Shown here: positions 6,801-14,201 of the stretch, piece after piece
How the letters are laid out: each line of letters starts with the position of its first letter
How positions within the stretch are numbered: position 1 is the stretch's first letter
Assembly: GCA_937967375.1 (NCBI GenBank)
Contig: CALCJF010000022.1
Span: 1 to 17,945, forward strand
Length of the DNA: 17,945 bases
Source: an uncultured Leucobacter sp.
GTDB taxonomy: Bacteria > Actinomycetota > Actinomycetes > Actinomycetales > Microbacteriaceae
Reading direction: 5' to 3'
Translations under genes and position numbers: made by a program
The notes under the pieces: generated by a model
What the model saw: the letters and a program-made list of their open reading frames with translations, nothing else
Database searches by the model: none
Told to the model about the DNA's origin: nothing

Positions 6801-9179
6801 GTTGTAATTCACCCACTGCACGCGCCATGCCACCGGCAGATCTTCGACTTCGATCACCGGCTCCGAGATGAGCTGCTTCGAGAAGAAGGCGGCTTCAGGT
6901 GTGCCTGCCAACACTGAGGCGCTTGCACTGTGGCGCTTCGGCGTTATCCCCGCAGCGACCTCTGGATCCATTCCGTCGGCGGCTACCGTTGCGGTGTTCT
7001 TGACAGTCGCGCTATAGGGTGCAGCCTGCGGTGGAAGCAGGATTCCCATCTTCGCCGTATAGTCGATCTGCGGCAGGGTGTCGCTACTCTGCACTTGCCC
7101 TGAAGGAGTAAAAGTCAGCACGATCCCGCGCACATCATCAGAAGTGTAGGGCACCCCATCGGATCCGAAATCAGCTGGCTGCTGCGTCACATCCCAGAAC
7201 GGATCGACGTTGCTCAGATCAACGCTCTGCACACCGATGTCGAGCTTGTCGACCACGACGAGGTTCTCGACGTCTCCTGGGGAGAAGGTTCCTGCCGGAG
7301 TCGCGACCGCCGGTTTCAGCGTGTAGTGGATTTCACCCTCAGGGATCACCTGCGACTCCTGAGCACTCTTGCCGATTCGCAGCACGTTGCCGATGATCGT
7401 GGCCGAGACATCGTAATTCGTAGTCTGAGCCAGCTCGGCCGCCTGCCAGATGGTGCGGGTCGGCAGCCTGTCACCGACATCACCGACGACCCTCATCGGC
7501 ACCTGCGAGAACATCAGTTTCGAAGCGGGAAAGTTGACGTTGAAATTCTCTCCGTTAAAGACTCCAGCTCTGAAGAAGCGAATACCGCTGATCTGTGTCG
7601 GGTCGAGCGACGCGCAGTCGGCCCAGACCATCGAACCCACGCTTGCCGCGTTCGTTCCGTCATATCCAGTGGTGCAGCTGCGGTCATACGTGCTCGGATC
7701 CAGCACTCGGCTTGCTGGGGCAGAACTCGCGGGCCGCATCGCGCCGAGCACGGCTGCGTCGAGATTTGCCAGGTCGATCTGTTGCACCGAAGGATCCCAG
7801 AGATGAAAGCTGGTGAGATCGGTCAGTTTCGGGGCTGATGGCGAAAGCCCGGCCTCGCTGGTAAAGGTACCGCCGACTCCGATGAAGCCTGCACCGTTTG
7901 TCGCGTTCGTTGAAAGCATCGCCCACTCGTTCTGCGCCGCAGCAGCAACGATCGGGTGCCCCGTACTGTTCTCTGGGTAGGCGGCCGCGAGGTTCGCGCC
8001 CTCGTCCTTCGGCGTGAAGTATGCCGAACCCCAGTTTGAATCGTAGACAACCGTCTTGCACGAGAGCGGCACCGCGGCCGTGTTGTTCGAGGGGTTCGAA
8101 TCAGCGATCGTTCGCCCCTGCTGATCCTGCCAGCCAGCTGTTGGAGCCACGGTGGCGCCGAGGTTGGCGCTGCACCCGTAGTTGTCTTCGAGCACCTTCT
8201 GCGGGGTGAACGAGTAGATGACAAGCTTGTTGCCGTTGTCGGCGAGCATGGCCTCGCATGCAGCGCTCTTCTTCATCGTTATCGTGACCGTCTGGGCACC
8301 GCTCGAAGGGTAGAACTGTCCGTTGTTCGTCGCGCTCGGCGAAACGTAGACCCAACAGCCTGCGCCCTGCACATTCGGCGTGCCGGATCCGGCTCTGGGC
8401 AATTCGAAGGCAGACCTCGGCCCGGAGTATGCGACGGTGAACGTGATATCGCCGGCGGGATCCGCATACCCGGTCTTCGCAATGGCGTCGGGGCGAAGCG
8501 AGACATCCCATCGCTGTACAAGAGCAGGACCAGCGCCACCGGTGCCGCCCCATTCAGTTGCCCCACCGCCAAACCAACGATTCGGTTCAAGGCTGGGTTG
8601 GCCGACCGTTTGAATCGAGATGTCGGCGCTCGCAACTGAACGCACCGTCAGCGTGTCGAGGGTTTGAGTGTGGGTTCCCGAGGCATCTGTGTAGCTGAAC
8701 TCTGGTGTCCAGGTCGATCCATCTGCGCAGCTCTCGCCCGCCTTCGCCCTGAAGGGCTGCGTCAGCACGGTACCGCTGGGCGCCTGCGTCCAAGTGACGA
8801 CAATCGTATCGGCGTCCGGGTGCGCGACGGTTCCGGTGGTCTGCCCGTTGTCCAGGTTGAAGTTCAAATTCTGGTCAACTGTTGTTTCCCAAACCCAGCA
8901 GCTCGGTTTGGTCAGGGTCATCGTCGCATCGCTGACCGCTTCAGAGGTGTTGCCCTGGATCCTGAATCCCACGTAGTCGCGCACCGCGACGATCCCGTTG
9001 TCACCAGAAGAGTCGACCGGATTATTCGTCAGTGAATAGCCGTCGGCCACCTTGGTGATCGCCACCGAGGTAAACGCTCCGTTCGGGGCCGCGAGGGCAA
9101 CTGCAGGAACGGTGAACAAACCAAACACCAGACCTACGATCACACCGATAGAAAGCGCGGCTTTTCGAGAGAACCTCAT
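3810..9179 (-). CDS. Giant secreted, putatively wall-anchored repeat protein (LSLTG)
   Basis: The 1789-residue product starts MRFSRKAALSIGVIVG and has a signal peptide ending VPAVALA (cleavage near residue 30). Residues about 31-940 form a beta-rich region without a family I recognise, with scattered cysteines. Residues about 942-1060 (ITGVVWVDKNADGIRQ... DANGAYRFTQL) are an SdrD_B/Cna-B-like domain as in Gram-positive adhesins. Three tandem repeats follow (starts at 1072, 1303 and 1539), each opening S-x3-R-x-Y-x-W and carrying four cysteines. The end has LSLTG (1753-1757), a hydrophobic helix and an Arg-rich tail: a sortase-type signal with an unusual pentapeptide. The start at 9179 is preferred because the upstream ATG at 9212 lies inside a hairpin and lacks a ribosome site; AAAGG before 9179 is 12 bases away, which is long. 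It is probably a surface fibril or adhesin; the ligand is unknown. Confidence 0.85.
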   Translation of the reverse strand: MRFSRKAALSIGVIVGLVFGLFTVPAVALAAPNGAFTSVAITKVADGYSLTNNPVDSSGDNGIVAVRDYVGFRIQGNTSEAVSDATMTLTKPSCWVWETTVDQNLNFNLDNGQTTGTVAHPDADTIVVTWTQAPSGTVLTQPFRAKAGESCADGSTWTPEFSYTDASGTHTQTLDTLTVRSVASADISIQTVGQPSLEPNRWFGGGATEWGGTGGAGPALVQRWDVSLRPDAIAKTGYADPAGDITFTVAYSGPRSAFELPRAGSGTPNVQGAGCWVYVSPSATNNGQFYPSSGAQTVTITMKKSAACEAMLADNGNKLVIYSFTPQKVLEDNYGCSANLGATVAPTAGWQDQQGRTIADSNPSNNTAAVPLSCKTVVYDSNWGSAYFTPKDEGANLAAAYPENSTGHPIVAAAAQNEWAMLSTNATNGAGFIGVGGTFTSEAGLSPSAPKLTDLTSFHLWDPSVQQIDLANLDAAVLGAMRPASSAPASRVLDPSTYDRSCTTGYDGTNAASVGSMVWADCASLDPTQISGIRFFRAGVFNGENFNVNFPASKLMFSQVPMRVVGDVGDRLPTRTIWQAAELAQTTNYDVSATIIGNVLRIGKSAQESQVIPEGEIHYTLKPAVATPAGTFSPGDVENLVVVDKLDIGVQSVDLSNVDPFWDVTQQPADFGSDGVPYTSDDVRGIVLTFTPSGQVQSSDTLPQIDYTAKMGILLPPQAAPYSATVKNTATVAADGMDPEVAAGITPKRHSASASVLAGTPEAAFFSKQLISEPVIEVEDLPVAWRVQWVNYNNYDLGQGTFVDVFPYDDDARGSDFHGSLNLSALGRIGSALQPGTQVQLTSAAPSTIGSAPANGVTWVTVDPDNASTWPQNPTGVRVIVPNVEASTQGYGAIDLRFEADAQRGSDIYHNDSSGLVHDPVQNRTIDLGVRDADPVRVIASSITGVVWVDKNADGIRQQDEALLPNAKVYLYRDGDTSTPLRTATTDANGAYRFTQLHSSDYQVVFDVAQLKSMGYRLTDQGVGSDITVDSDADIDSGEVDELALPRDTDVEHLDAGLIAIGLQAGIDANASLTRSYAWNIEKRAANESTISIDPSSGEAEIDYEIVTTEGAATDSDAQLTGEVTVANPLEDKSYTFTATVSADGSGLVCTVQNGQGRTIAPQQTLVLQFGCVGAPGNDLDRRLTATVAATDLDPVTGQPVEPATAAADIDYQVTEVNRTIDVTDSMVIAGTSQPVRDLGPYTWSAEGTAHTEQYNTPVTVPAGECLAVQNTAKIEQTGQNDAVALQLCHPLDLVVSKNVLTSMERSYGWGISKRLTNPDVQLDSNGEATLDYEVVVTERSATDASWTMNGAVTVTNPNAYKSVAATVEDTADIGGGVVCSFAGGDSITLGANETRVLPYTCSFASEPAYTGVNTARVTWTSDLAGADQSLVEQRTVTGTADILEADWNLTEFLKTVNVSDVVNIGGQQGGTREFGPYTWSAEGTEHAERYSVDIRVAAGQCLAVDNAAAIIETGGRAATQHLLCNEAPLGIADVATASLLRVYGWSIDKQLTNREQIASDSTPVSVGADYSVVVTEGDVSEGTYELTGRLTLTNPNSFRSFVVNLEDSIDIAGLSCVLDRSTNVVVPAKGSAVVNYRCDGDPNGTLSGTHTVHVTGDDFTALDHSQTVEYQPRDVNRTITVSDDRYTFDPAWRISWTSSGTEHRRDYSLTVATKPGTCQTFANTARIGADGPSSSASFEVCAPSSARGSGWLSLTGSDQGVAWWLAALLLVAGAAGLGVRSRRRRRRA
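3909..3923 (-). other. Noncanonical sorting pentapeptide LSLTG
   Basis: These codons spell LSLTG, followed by SDQGVAWWL, a hydrophobic stretch and six arginines. Position and context match a sortase signal, but the second residue is Ser and the third Leu, unlike the LPxTG or LAxTG of the two neighbouring proteins. It could be a weak substrate, a different sortase's substrate, or a plain membrane anchor. Confidence 0.55.
3951..5966 (-). repeat. Three tandem ~235-residue protein repeats with conserved cysteines
   Basis: Repeat 1 runs 5966-5274, repeat 2 runs 5273-4566 and repeat 3 runs 4565-3951. The starts read SLTRSYAWNIEKR, SMERSYGWGISKR and SLLRVYGWSIDKQ. All carry a T(N/V)x-type strand with TNPN or ANPL, then C-x~20-C, later a W(S/T)(A/S)xGTxH block, and a final C-x~20-C pair. 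The repeats are clear in protein but diverged in DNA, so they are old duplications rather than recent copies. Four cysteines per repeat in an exported protein suggest two disulfides each (inference). Confidence 0.8.
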
Positions 9180-9211
9180 GCGACGGAACGACCTTTCGAG
9201 AAAAATATACA

Positions 9212-9234
9212 TGTGAAGCGGTCAACGCTTCACA
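9212..9234 (-). promoter_or_regulatory. 9-bp dyad/stem-loop upstream of the giant protein gene
   Basis: TGTGAAGCG and CGCTTCACA form perfect 9-bp arms around GTCAA. On the minus strand the dyad is followed by TGTATATTTTTC, so it could act as a second terminator or attenuator. The AT-rich stretch could instead contain the giant gene's -10 region, and the dyad a protein-binding operator. It overlaps the rejected upstream ATG at 9212. Confidence 0.5.
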
Positions 9235-9248
9235 CATCGAAGAAGAAA

Positions 9249-9294
9249 CCGGCAACGGGGAGATCGAGTTGGGGGCGACCTGCCCCGCTGCCGG
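9249..9294 (-). terminator. Intrinsic terminator after the LANTG protein gene
   Basis: In minus-strand RNA, 9294-9283 pairs with 9260-9249 over 12 positions, one of them G-U (A-C in the opposite sense). The stem is followed directly by TTTCTTCTTC. The 22-base loop can form an alternative GGGG/CCCC pairing. It lies 12 bases after the stop codon, so transcription should at least partly end before the giant gene. Confidence 0.75.
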
Positions 9295-9306
9295 AGATTG
9301 GAGCGC

Positions 9307-10422
9307 CTAGAGCGCGCGGGCGCGGCGCAATGAGCGGGCGCCGATCAGCAGCATTCCGCCCAGCAGCGCGGCCACACCGCCGCCGAGGGCGATCCCACCC
9401 AAGTTCTCAGAGCCAGTGTTAGCCAGCGGTCCAGGGCCTGACGGCTTCGTCACGGTGCTGGTCTTCCAGCAGTTCGGGGAGTCAGCGCCAAGCACGGTGA
9501 TTTCTCCGAACACACGCTCGGCCAGTACACCGTCGGGAGCCGTGTAGCCGACTGCGACCTCGTGTGCCCCTACGGGAGCAGCCAGGAGTTGCGCGGTGAC
9601 GTCGCTCTCGCTTCCTTCGGTGCCGCTATCAAGTGCGTACGAGAAGGTACCGGCAGTGCCGACCGGAGTAGCATCGTCGGGCAAGATGCCCGAGTCAGTC
9701 ACAACTGCGTTCAGGTCGACCTGATCGCGCCCAGCGTTGGTCGGGGCGTACTTCACGCCATCCTTGACGTACTCCTGCAGACCTGCCACGCAGAGTTCAG
9801 CCGGGCTGTAATCTCCGCTCAGCTCAGGCCGCGTGATCGAGAGGGGCGTCGTCGCGGTTACCGAGAGGTGCTCCTGCGTGTCGCGATCCTGCAGCCAGAA
9901 CCTGAGCTGCCCGGTGCCCGGCACATCGGATAGCACCGATACCGTTACGGTTCCCTGAACCCCGACCGGCACGTTTCCCCCGAAGGTATCGATGATCGGC
10001 GCGACATCGGTCGTGAAATCGGCGATTGAGTGCCCATCGAGGTTCTGCGCAACCGCGTTCATAGCATCGACCTGGTACTGGTAGGCCTCGCAAGGACTGC
10101 CCGCGAGGCAGCTGAAGCGGAACGTATAGGTCGCATCTGCGGTGTCGACGAAAGTGCCCGTGTACTCGATGACAGGCATTGGATAGGTCACGCCCTGCGC
10201 TTCGATGGTGTAGGTCATTTGCATGTCGTCTCGCAGCTGGCCCACGCGCCCGTGCACCGTGTAGCTGCCATCGAGCGGGGCAGACGCATTGTTCTGTGTT
10301 GAGTAGTTCACCGAGATATCGCCCTCGGCTGCGTTCGCCGAAGTGGCAAGAGCCAGAGGGCTCAGCGCGAGCAGCGCAGCCGCTCCTGCCATGACGCCTC
10401 TGCGTTTGGTCGTGTGGTTCAT
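9307..10422 (-). CDS. Secreted wall-anchored protein with LANTG sorting signal, function unknown
   Basis: The 371-residue protein has a signal peptide (MNHTTKRRGVMAGAAALLAL, cleavage likely after TSANA near residue 32), a body of about 300 residues without a family I recognise, and a C-terminal LANTG (333-337), hydrophobic helix and RRARAL tail. The LAxTG form is that of class E sortases in high-GC actinobacteria. The body is probably mostly beta-strand, with four cysteines besides: two close together (SCLAGSPC), one in ELCVAGLQ and one in NCWK. The ATG at 10422 is chosen because the signal peptide begins there and AAAGGA precedes it; the frame is open to 10494, but that part looks untranslated. 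It could be a minor pilin-like or adhesin subunit working with its large neighbours (inference from position only). Confidence 0.8.
   Translation of the reverse strand: MNHTTKRRGVMAGAAALLALSPLALATSANAAEGDISVNYSTQNNASAPLDGSYTVHGRVGQLRDDMQMTYTIEAQGVTYPMPVIEYTGTFVDTADATYTFRFSCLAGSPCEAYQYQVDAMNAVAQNLDGHSIADFTTDVAPIIDTFGGNVPVGVQGTVTVSVLSDVPGTGQLRFWLQDRDTQEHLSVTATTPLSITRPELSGDYSPAELCVAGLQEYVKDGVKYAPTNAGRDQVDLNAVVTDSGILPDDATPVGTAGTFSYALDSGTEGSESDVTAQLLAAPVGAHEVAVGYTAPDGVLAERVFGEITVLGADSPNCWKTSTVTKPSGPGPLANTGSENLGGIALGGGVAALLGGMLLIGARSLRRARAL
9412..9426 (-). other. LANTG sorting motif (class E sortase type)
   Basis: The codons spell LANTG, followed by a Gly/Ala/Leu-rich helix and a basic tail RSLRRARAL. 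LAxTG is the preferred form for class E sortases known in high-GC actinobacteria. Confidence 0.75.
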
Positions 10423-10451
10423 CTTGCGTGTTTCCTTTCTTCGTGTGGTGG

Positions 10452-10486
10452 CGGTGACCGGAAGTCGGATCTGCCTCCGGCCACCG
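10452..10486 (-). other. Intergenic stem-loop between the LPNTG and LANTG genes
   Basis: In minus-strand RNA, 10486-10476 pairs with 10462-10452 over 11 positions with a 13-base loop. The only non-Watson-Crick pair is G-U in this sense and would be A-C in the other. No U-run follows, so it is more likely a stability or processing element in a shared message than a terminator. The ribosome site of the LANTG gene lies just downstream. Confidence 0.55.
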
Positions 10487-10490
10487 ATGC

Positions 10491-13400
10491 TCATCCGGCC
10501 CGCCTGCGGCGTGAGCGGCTGCGGATCAGCACGAGCGCTGCACCGCTCAGCAGCAGGAGCCCCGCTCCAATTGCGAGCGGCTCAAAGCCCGCTGCACCGG
10601 TGTTCGGCAACTGGCCGCCCCCGTTCGCACCGCCGGCGCCCTCGTTCGTTCCCGGATTCTCGGGGGTCTTGACATCACCGAAGCCAAACCAGTCATCGCT
10701 CGCTGTGAGCTGGGCACCGAATTCGTTCTCGGCGGTCACTGTCGCGATATTGCGATAGGAGCCTGCGGGCACTGATCCGTTTGCGATGAAGTCGACGCTC
10801 TCGTTCGCGCCGAGCACTCCACCGAATCCTGCGGGTGGTGAGAGCTGCCCGATGCGGTCGTCCCTGACTTCCGAAACCACAACCGGCGAGTTGCCGTCGT
10901 TCGTCACGGTGTACGAGAACTCCACCAAGCTTCCTGCTGCGACGTGCACCGCCTCGCCCTCGGAAGCTGTTGCGATTCCGTTTCCGGTCTTCACGACAGT
11001 CAGGCCGTCGGTAACCCCAAACCCAAACCAGTCATCGCTCGGGCGCAGCGCCACGCCTGCAGACGACCTGCCATCGACAGTCGCGGTATTGTGATAATCA
11101 CCTGCAGGAATCGCCCCGTTCGCTTTGAACTCGACGCTCTGACCGGCCCCGAGCGTTCCCGAGAACCCGGGTGGGGGCGTCAGCTGACCGAGTCGGTCGT
11201 CGCTGATGCTGAGCGCCACGGGGGCATTGCCACTGTTCGTCACCACGTAGACGAACTCGACGGTGCTGCCAGCTACGACCCGGTGCGCGTCGTCTGCGCT
11301 ATCGTTCGTCACTGAGTCGCCTGATTTGACCACACTGAGGTCGTCGGTCACCCCGAAACCGAACCATTCGTCGCTCGCGGAAAGAGTGCCTCCACCCTGT
11401 GCGGTAGCCGTGGCGATCACCGTGTTGTGGTAGTCACCCGCCGGCACCTGCCCCGATGCAAAGTAGGTAACCGATGCGCCTGCGCCGAGCACGCCACTGA
11501 ATCCGACAGGGGTAGCAAGCGTGCCAAGCACATCGTCATTCACCGATGTAATGGTCACGTCGGCGTTGCCGTTATTCGTGATCGCGTACTCGAACTGCAC
11601 CGTGGCGTCGGCTGTCGTGTAATAGGGCTGATCCGCCGATGCGGTCGCGACTCCGTTGCCGGTCTTCACCACCGAGAGGTCACTGGTGACGCCGAAGCCG
11701 TGCCAGCGGGTTTCCGCGCTCACTGGCTGACCAGCGCTAGATCCCGTTGCAGTCGCGGTATTGACGTACGCTCCGGCCGGCACCGGAGCGGTCGCAGTGA
11801 ACGTTACCGACCCTCCGTTGGCGTCAAGCGTGCCAGTGAACCCGGCGGGAGCTTGCACTGATCCGAGAACGTCATCGGCGAGGGCGAGGCCAGTCACCGG
11901 AACGTTGCCGTTGTTGGTGATCGTGTAATTGAACGCGACGTTCGCGCCAGCAGCAACGTTGACCCTGTCATCTTCCGTCAGGGCGAGCTCTCCGTTGCCT
12001 GTCTTCACGATACTGAGATCCCTCGTCACTCCGAAGCCGAACCAGTCGTCTGTTTTGGGCACCAGCGCGAGCTGCGTCCCGGCTTCGCGCCACTCGACGC
12101 TGACCGTGTTTCGGTAGGCGCCGGCAGGCACTGCTCCAGACGCGAGAAACTCAACACTTTCGTTCAGACCGAGCGTGCCCGAGAACCCCGATGGCGCGGT
12201 GAGATCTCCGAGCACGCTGTCGTTGACTCGAGTGATCTCGACCGGAGTGTCCCCAGTGTTGGTGATCGAATAGGCGAAGTTCACGGTGCTGCCAGCATCA
12301 ACCTGAACGGCATCCGCAGCGGTAGCAGTCTCGATCCCGTTGCCGCTTTTGACGACTGTGAGGTTCGGATGGGTCGGTGCTTCGGCGACAGGGACGGCAG
12401 CCCAGTCGCCATTGCCCGCCTCGTTCCATGCCGACACCCTGAATTGATAGGTCTGCGCAGGATCCAAGCCAGTCACGACTTCCGAGTGTGCTGTCGATAT
12501 CGTGGTAGACCGCACCGACCATGTCGAGCCGCCGTCGGTCGACTGCTCCAACACGTAGTCGCGAACCGGCGCTTGGGCGTCGGCAGTTACTCCGGTTGCA
12601 AGCGCATCCCAGGAGATCGTTGCCTCAGTCTTGGCCGAGTCGCTATAGACCGCGGTGAGCCCGGTGATCGGGTCTGGAGTACGTGCGAAGATCTGCACCC
12701 TGGTCGTGTCTTTGCCCTCCGAAACGGTGACGTACATGAAACCTCGAGCGTCGAACGCGATGCCGCGCACTGTCTCGACTTGCCCGTTTCCCGTTCCTTT
12801 GCCGAACACTGGAAAACTGCCTTTCGGAGTACCGTCGGCGGCAAACAATCGCAGCACACCGTCGCGCTGCCCGACATAGATGTCTCCAGTCCGCGGCTCG
12901 ACCTGAATGGTAAACGTCACAGCGGGCGAGCTAGAGGTCGCGGTTCCGTTCGCGAGCACGCCGACACCGATGGTATCGAGCACTGCGCATCGGTCTCGCG
13001 ATGAACCTGCCGGGTTGCCCACTGCCTCGCTCACGCAGTTGTTCGGATCCACGCGCTGAATAAAACTCGGGTTTCCGTTTCCTGGGTCGATGTACCCCAC
13101 GAGCAAAGTACCGTCTGCCGGGTCGACAGCAATCGCGTACGGGCTTCGATACCCCGGATCACCGGTGTATGCAGTTCCAGCCGGTTGGTTCAAGTAGATA
13201 TTGCGCACGAAGGTGCCGTCGGAATGGTACTGCTTCAGCAGCTCCGGTGTCTGGCTCGTGACGATCATGTCGCCGTTCGCCATCCGCGCGATGCCCACAG
13301 GGTAGTCGAACGATTCAGGGTCATGACGGTTTGTCCATCCTGTACCGCTCGGCCAGGTCGTCTTTCCCAGCGCGCCGGCTTCGCTCCCGTCTGCGTTCAC

Positions 13401-14057
13401 CATTCGCAGCGCGTGGCCTGCGTGACTGAGCCACGCGTAACCCGCATCAGCGTCCATCGCCCACGCGGTTCCCTGTTCGGTGACTGCGATCCCCCGGACT
13501 CCGCCGAAGCGACCACTTGGCATAGTCGTGCCGTTCAGGTTCTGGGCGCTCGAGAGTGCAGCGTAGTTGGCACCCACTCCCGCATTGCTGCCAACAGCGG
13601 CCGCGCCATAACTTCCGTTGCCCTGGTACTGACCGATTGACCAGTCAGGAGCTGCGTTCAGCGCGTAGCGATGCAAGACCGATTCACCGACGTAGCAGGC
13701 GCTGCCGCCTTTCACTACGCCGCCATAGAGTCCGCAGAGAAACGCGTTGCTCGTCCAGACGATCTTGGCGCTGTCTGTCACCCAAAGACTCTCGTCAGCG
13801 GGGCTCACCGCGACACCATATGTGAACGCGTACCCACTCGCACGAGTTTTCACGTCACCGGCATACCCCCAGAGACCTGATCCTCGAGATTTCCCAGCAG
13901 ACGCCGCGACGCTCGTCACGCCGTTCGGTGTGGTACCCACCGAGGGGTCACCGACTATGGCCTGAGCAGGCGCAGCCGTGCCGAGCATGACGGCGGAGCC
14001 GACCAGCAATGCGGCAAGTGCCACACCACTCGTGAGCTTCTTCAACAAGTCAATCAT
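10491..14057 (-). CDS. Large secreted protein: propeller-like region, FN3-like domain, five repeats, LPNTG
   Basis: The 1188-residue product has a signal peptide (MIDLLKKLTSGVALAALLVG, cleavage after AQA at residue 33). Residues about 45-455 look like an NHL/SMP-30-type beta-propeller: recurring units such as GVAVSPADESLWVTD, GIARMANGDMIVTS, AIAVDPADGTLLVGY and GIAFDARGFMYVTVS. Residues about 461-560 resemble fibronectin type III (ITGLTAVYSD, then LDPAQTYQFRVSAWNEAG). Five DUF11/DUF7507-like repeats fill 565-1127. A Gly/Asn linker leads to LPNTG (1150-1154), a hydrophobic helix and RSRSRRRRAG. The ATG at 14057 has GAGGGGG 7 bases upstream; the frame is open further to 14174 without signal-peptide character. 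It likely projects the propeller from the wall on a stalk of repeats. No catalytic motif was seen. Confidence 0.87.
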   Translation of the reverse strand: MIDLLKKLTSGVALAALLVGSAVMLGTAAPAQAIVGDPSVGTTPNGVTSVAASAGKSRGSGLWGYAGDVKTRASGYAFTYGVAVSPADESLWVTDSAKIVWTSNAFLCGLYGGVVKGGSACYVGESVLHRYALNAAPDWSIGQYQGNGSYGAAAVGSNAGVGANYAALSSAQNLNGTTMPSGRFGGVRGIAVTEQGTAWAMDADAGYAWLSHAGHALRMVNADGSEAGALGKTTWPSGTGWTNRHDPESFDYPVGIARMANGDMIVTSQTPELLKQYHSDGTFVRNIYLNQPAGTAYTGDPGYRSPYAIAVDPADGTLLVGYIDPGNGNPSFIQRVDPNNCVSEAVGNPAGSSRDRCAVLDTIGVGVLANGTATSSSPAVTFTIQVEPRTGDIYVGQRDGVLRLFAADGTPKGSFPVFGKGTGNGQVETVRGIAFDARGFMYVTVSEGKDTTRVQIFARTPDPITGLTAVYSDSAKTEATISWDALATGVTADAQAPVRDYVLEQSTDGGSTWSVRSTTISTAHSEVVTGLDPAQTYQFRVSAWNEAGNGDWAAVPVAEAPTHPNLTVVKSGNGIETATAADAVQVDAGSTVNFAYSITNTGDTPVEITRVNDSVLGDLTAPSGFSGTLGLNESVEFLASGAVPAGAYRNTVSVEWREAGTQLALVPKTDDWFGFGVTRDLSIVKTGNGELALTEDDRVNVAAGANVAFNYTITNNGNVPVTGLALADDVLGSVQAPAGFTGTLDANGGSVTFTATAPVPAGAYVNTATATGSSAGQPVSAETRWHGFGVTSDLSVVKTGNGVATASADQPYYTTADATVQFEYAITNNGNADVTITSVNDDVLGTLATPVGFSGVLGAGASVTYFASGQVPAGDYHNTVIATATAQGGGTLSASDEWFGFGVTDDLSVVKSGDSVTNDSADDAHRVVAGSTVEFVYVVTNSGNAPVALSISDDRLGQLTPPPGFSGTLGAGQSVEFKANGAIPAGDYHNTATVDGRSSAGVALRPSDDWFGFGVTDGLTVVKTGNGIATASEGEAVHVAAGSLVEFSYTVTNDGNSPVVVSEVRDDRIGQLSPPAGFGGVLGANESVDFIANGSVPAGSYRNIATVTAENEFGAQLTASDDWFGFGDVKTPENPGTNEGAGGANGGGQLPNTGAAGFEPLAIGAGLLLLSGAALVLIRSRSRRRRAG
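10596..10610 (-). other. LPNTG sorting motif
   Basis: The codons spell LPNTG after a Gly/Asn-rich linker, followed by a hydrophobic helix and an RSRSRRRR tail. This is the classical sortase signal layout. Confidence 0.85.
10677..12365 (-). repeat. Five tandem ~113-residue stalk repeats
   Basis: The repeats start at 12365, 12020, 11681, 11342 and 11006 and are 112-115 residues long. Each opens with (N/D/G)L(T/S)(V/I)VK(S/T)G, has a central F-x-Y-x(I/V)TN-x-G-(N/D)-(T/V/A/S)-(P/D) strand, a GF(S/T/G)G(T/V)L block and a P(A)G-x-Y-x-N strand, and ends (W)(F/H)GFG. The layout matches DUF11/DUF7507-type extracellular stalk domains. DNA similarity is patchy (strongest in the WFGFG codons), so recent copying is unlikely except perhaps in repeats 3-5. 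Confidence 0.82.
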
Positions 14058-14201
14058 TGACGTTCCCCCTCTAAAGACGCGCGGAAGACCGCGGTTGTCG
14101 CCAAGAGAGTCAGGCGATAGCTGAAAAAGTGACGCCAAAGGCAGAAAAAACTTTGCGCCTACGTTGCAGCGCATCTGACAGCCCCGACCTCGGGGCGAGC
14201 T
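14058..14201 (-). other. Gap between the sigma-factor gene and the LPNTG gene
   Basis: A GCCCCG/CGGGGC hairpin (14181-14196) lies 5 bases after the sigma stop, with no direct U-run; a T6 tract follows about 40 bases on. A small CGCGG-AAGA-CCGCG hairpin sits at 14080-14093, just before the GAGGGGG ribosome site. No convincing housekeeping or ECF-type promoter was found. Either the genes are cotranscribed or the promoter is of a form I cannot recognise. Confidence 0.4.

Noticed and set aside
6303..6917. 204-codon plus-strand open frame inside the giant gene
   Set aside because: Antisense shadow of a frame with a signal peptide, domains and a sorting signal; no independent support.
9212..9234. 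Dyad read as another CRP site because it has TGTGA and TCACA ends
   Set aside because: The half-sites are 13 bases apart, not 6, so it does not fit CRP spacing.
10423..10494. N-terminal extension of the LANTG protein overlapping the previous stop
   Set aside because: The 24 extra residues come from the intergenic stem-loop, and the signal peptide clearly begins at the ATG at 10422.
14058..14174. N-terminal extension of the LPNTG protein to 14174
   Set aside because: The extension precedes a good signal peptide and a strong ribosome site (GAGGGGG) at the ATG at 14057, and would place the signal peptide internally.
14181..14196. GCCCCG/CGGGGC hairpin as terminator of the sigma gene
   Set aside because: The stem is short and no U-run follows, so it was kept only as part of the gap description.
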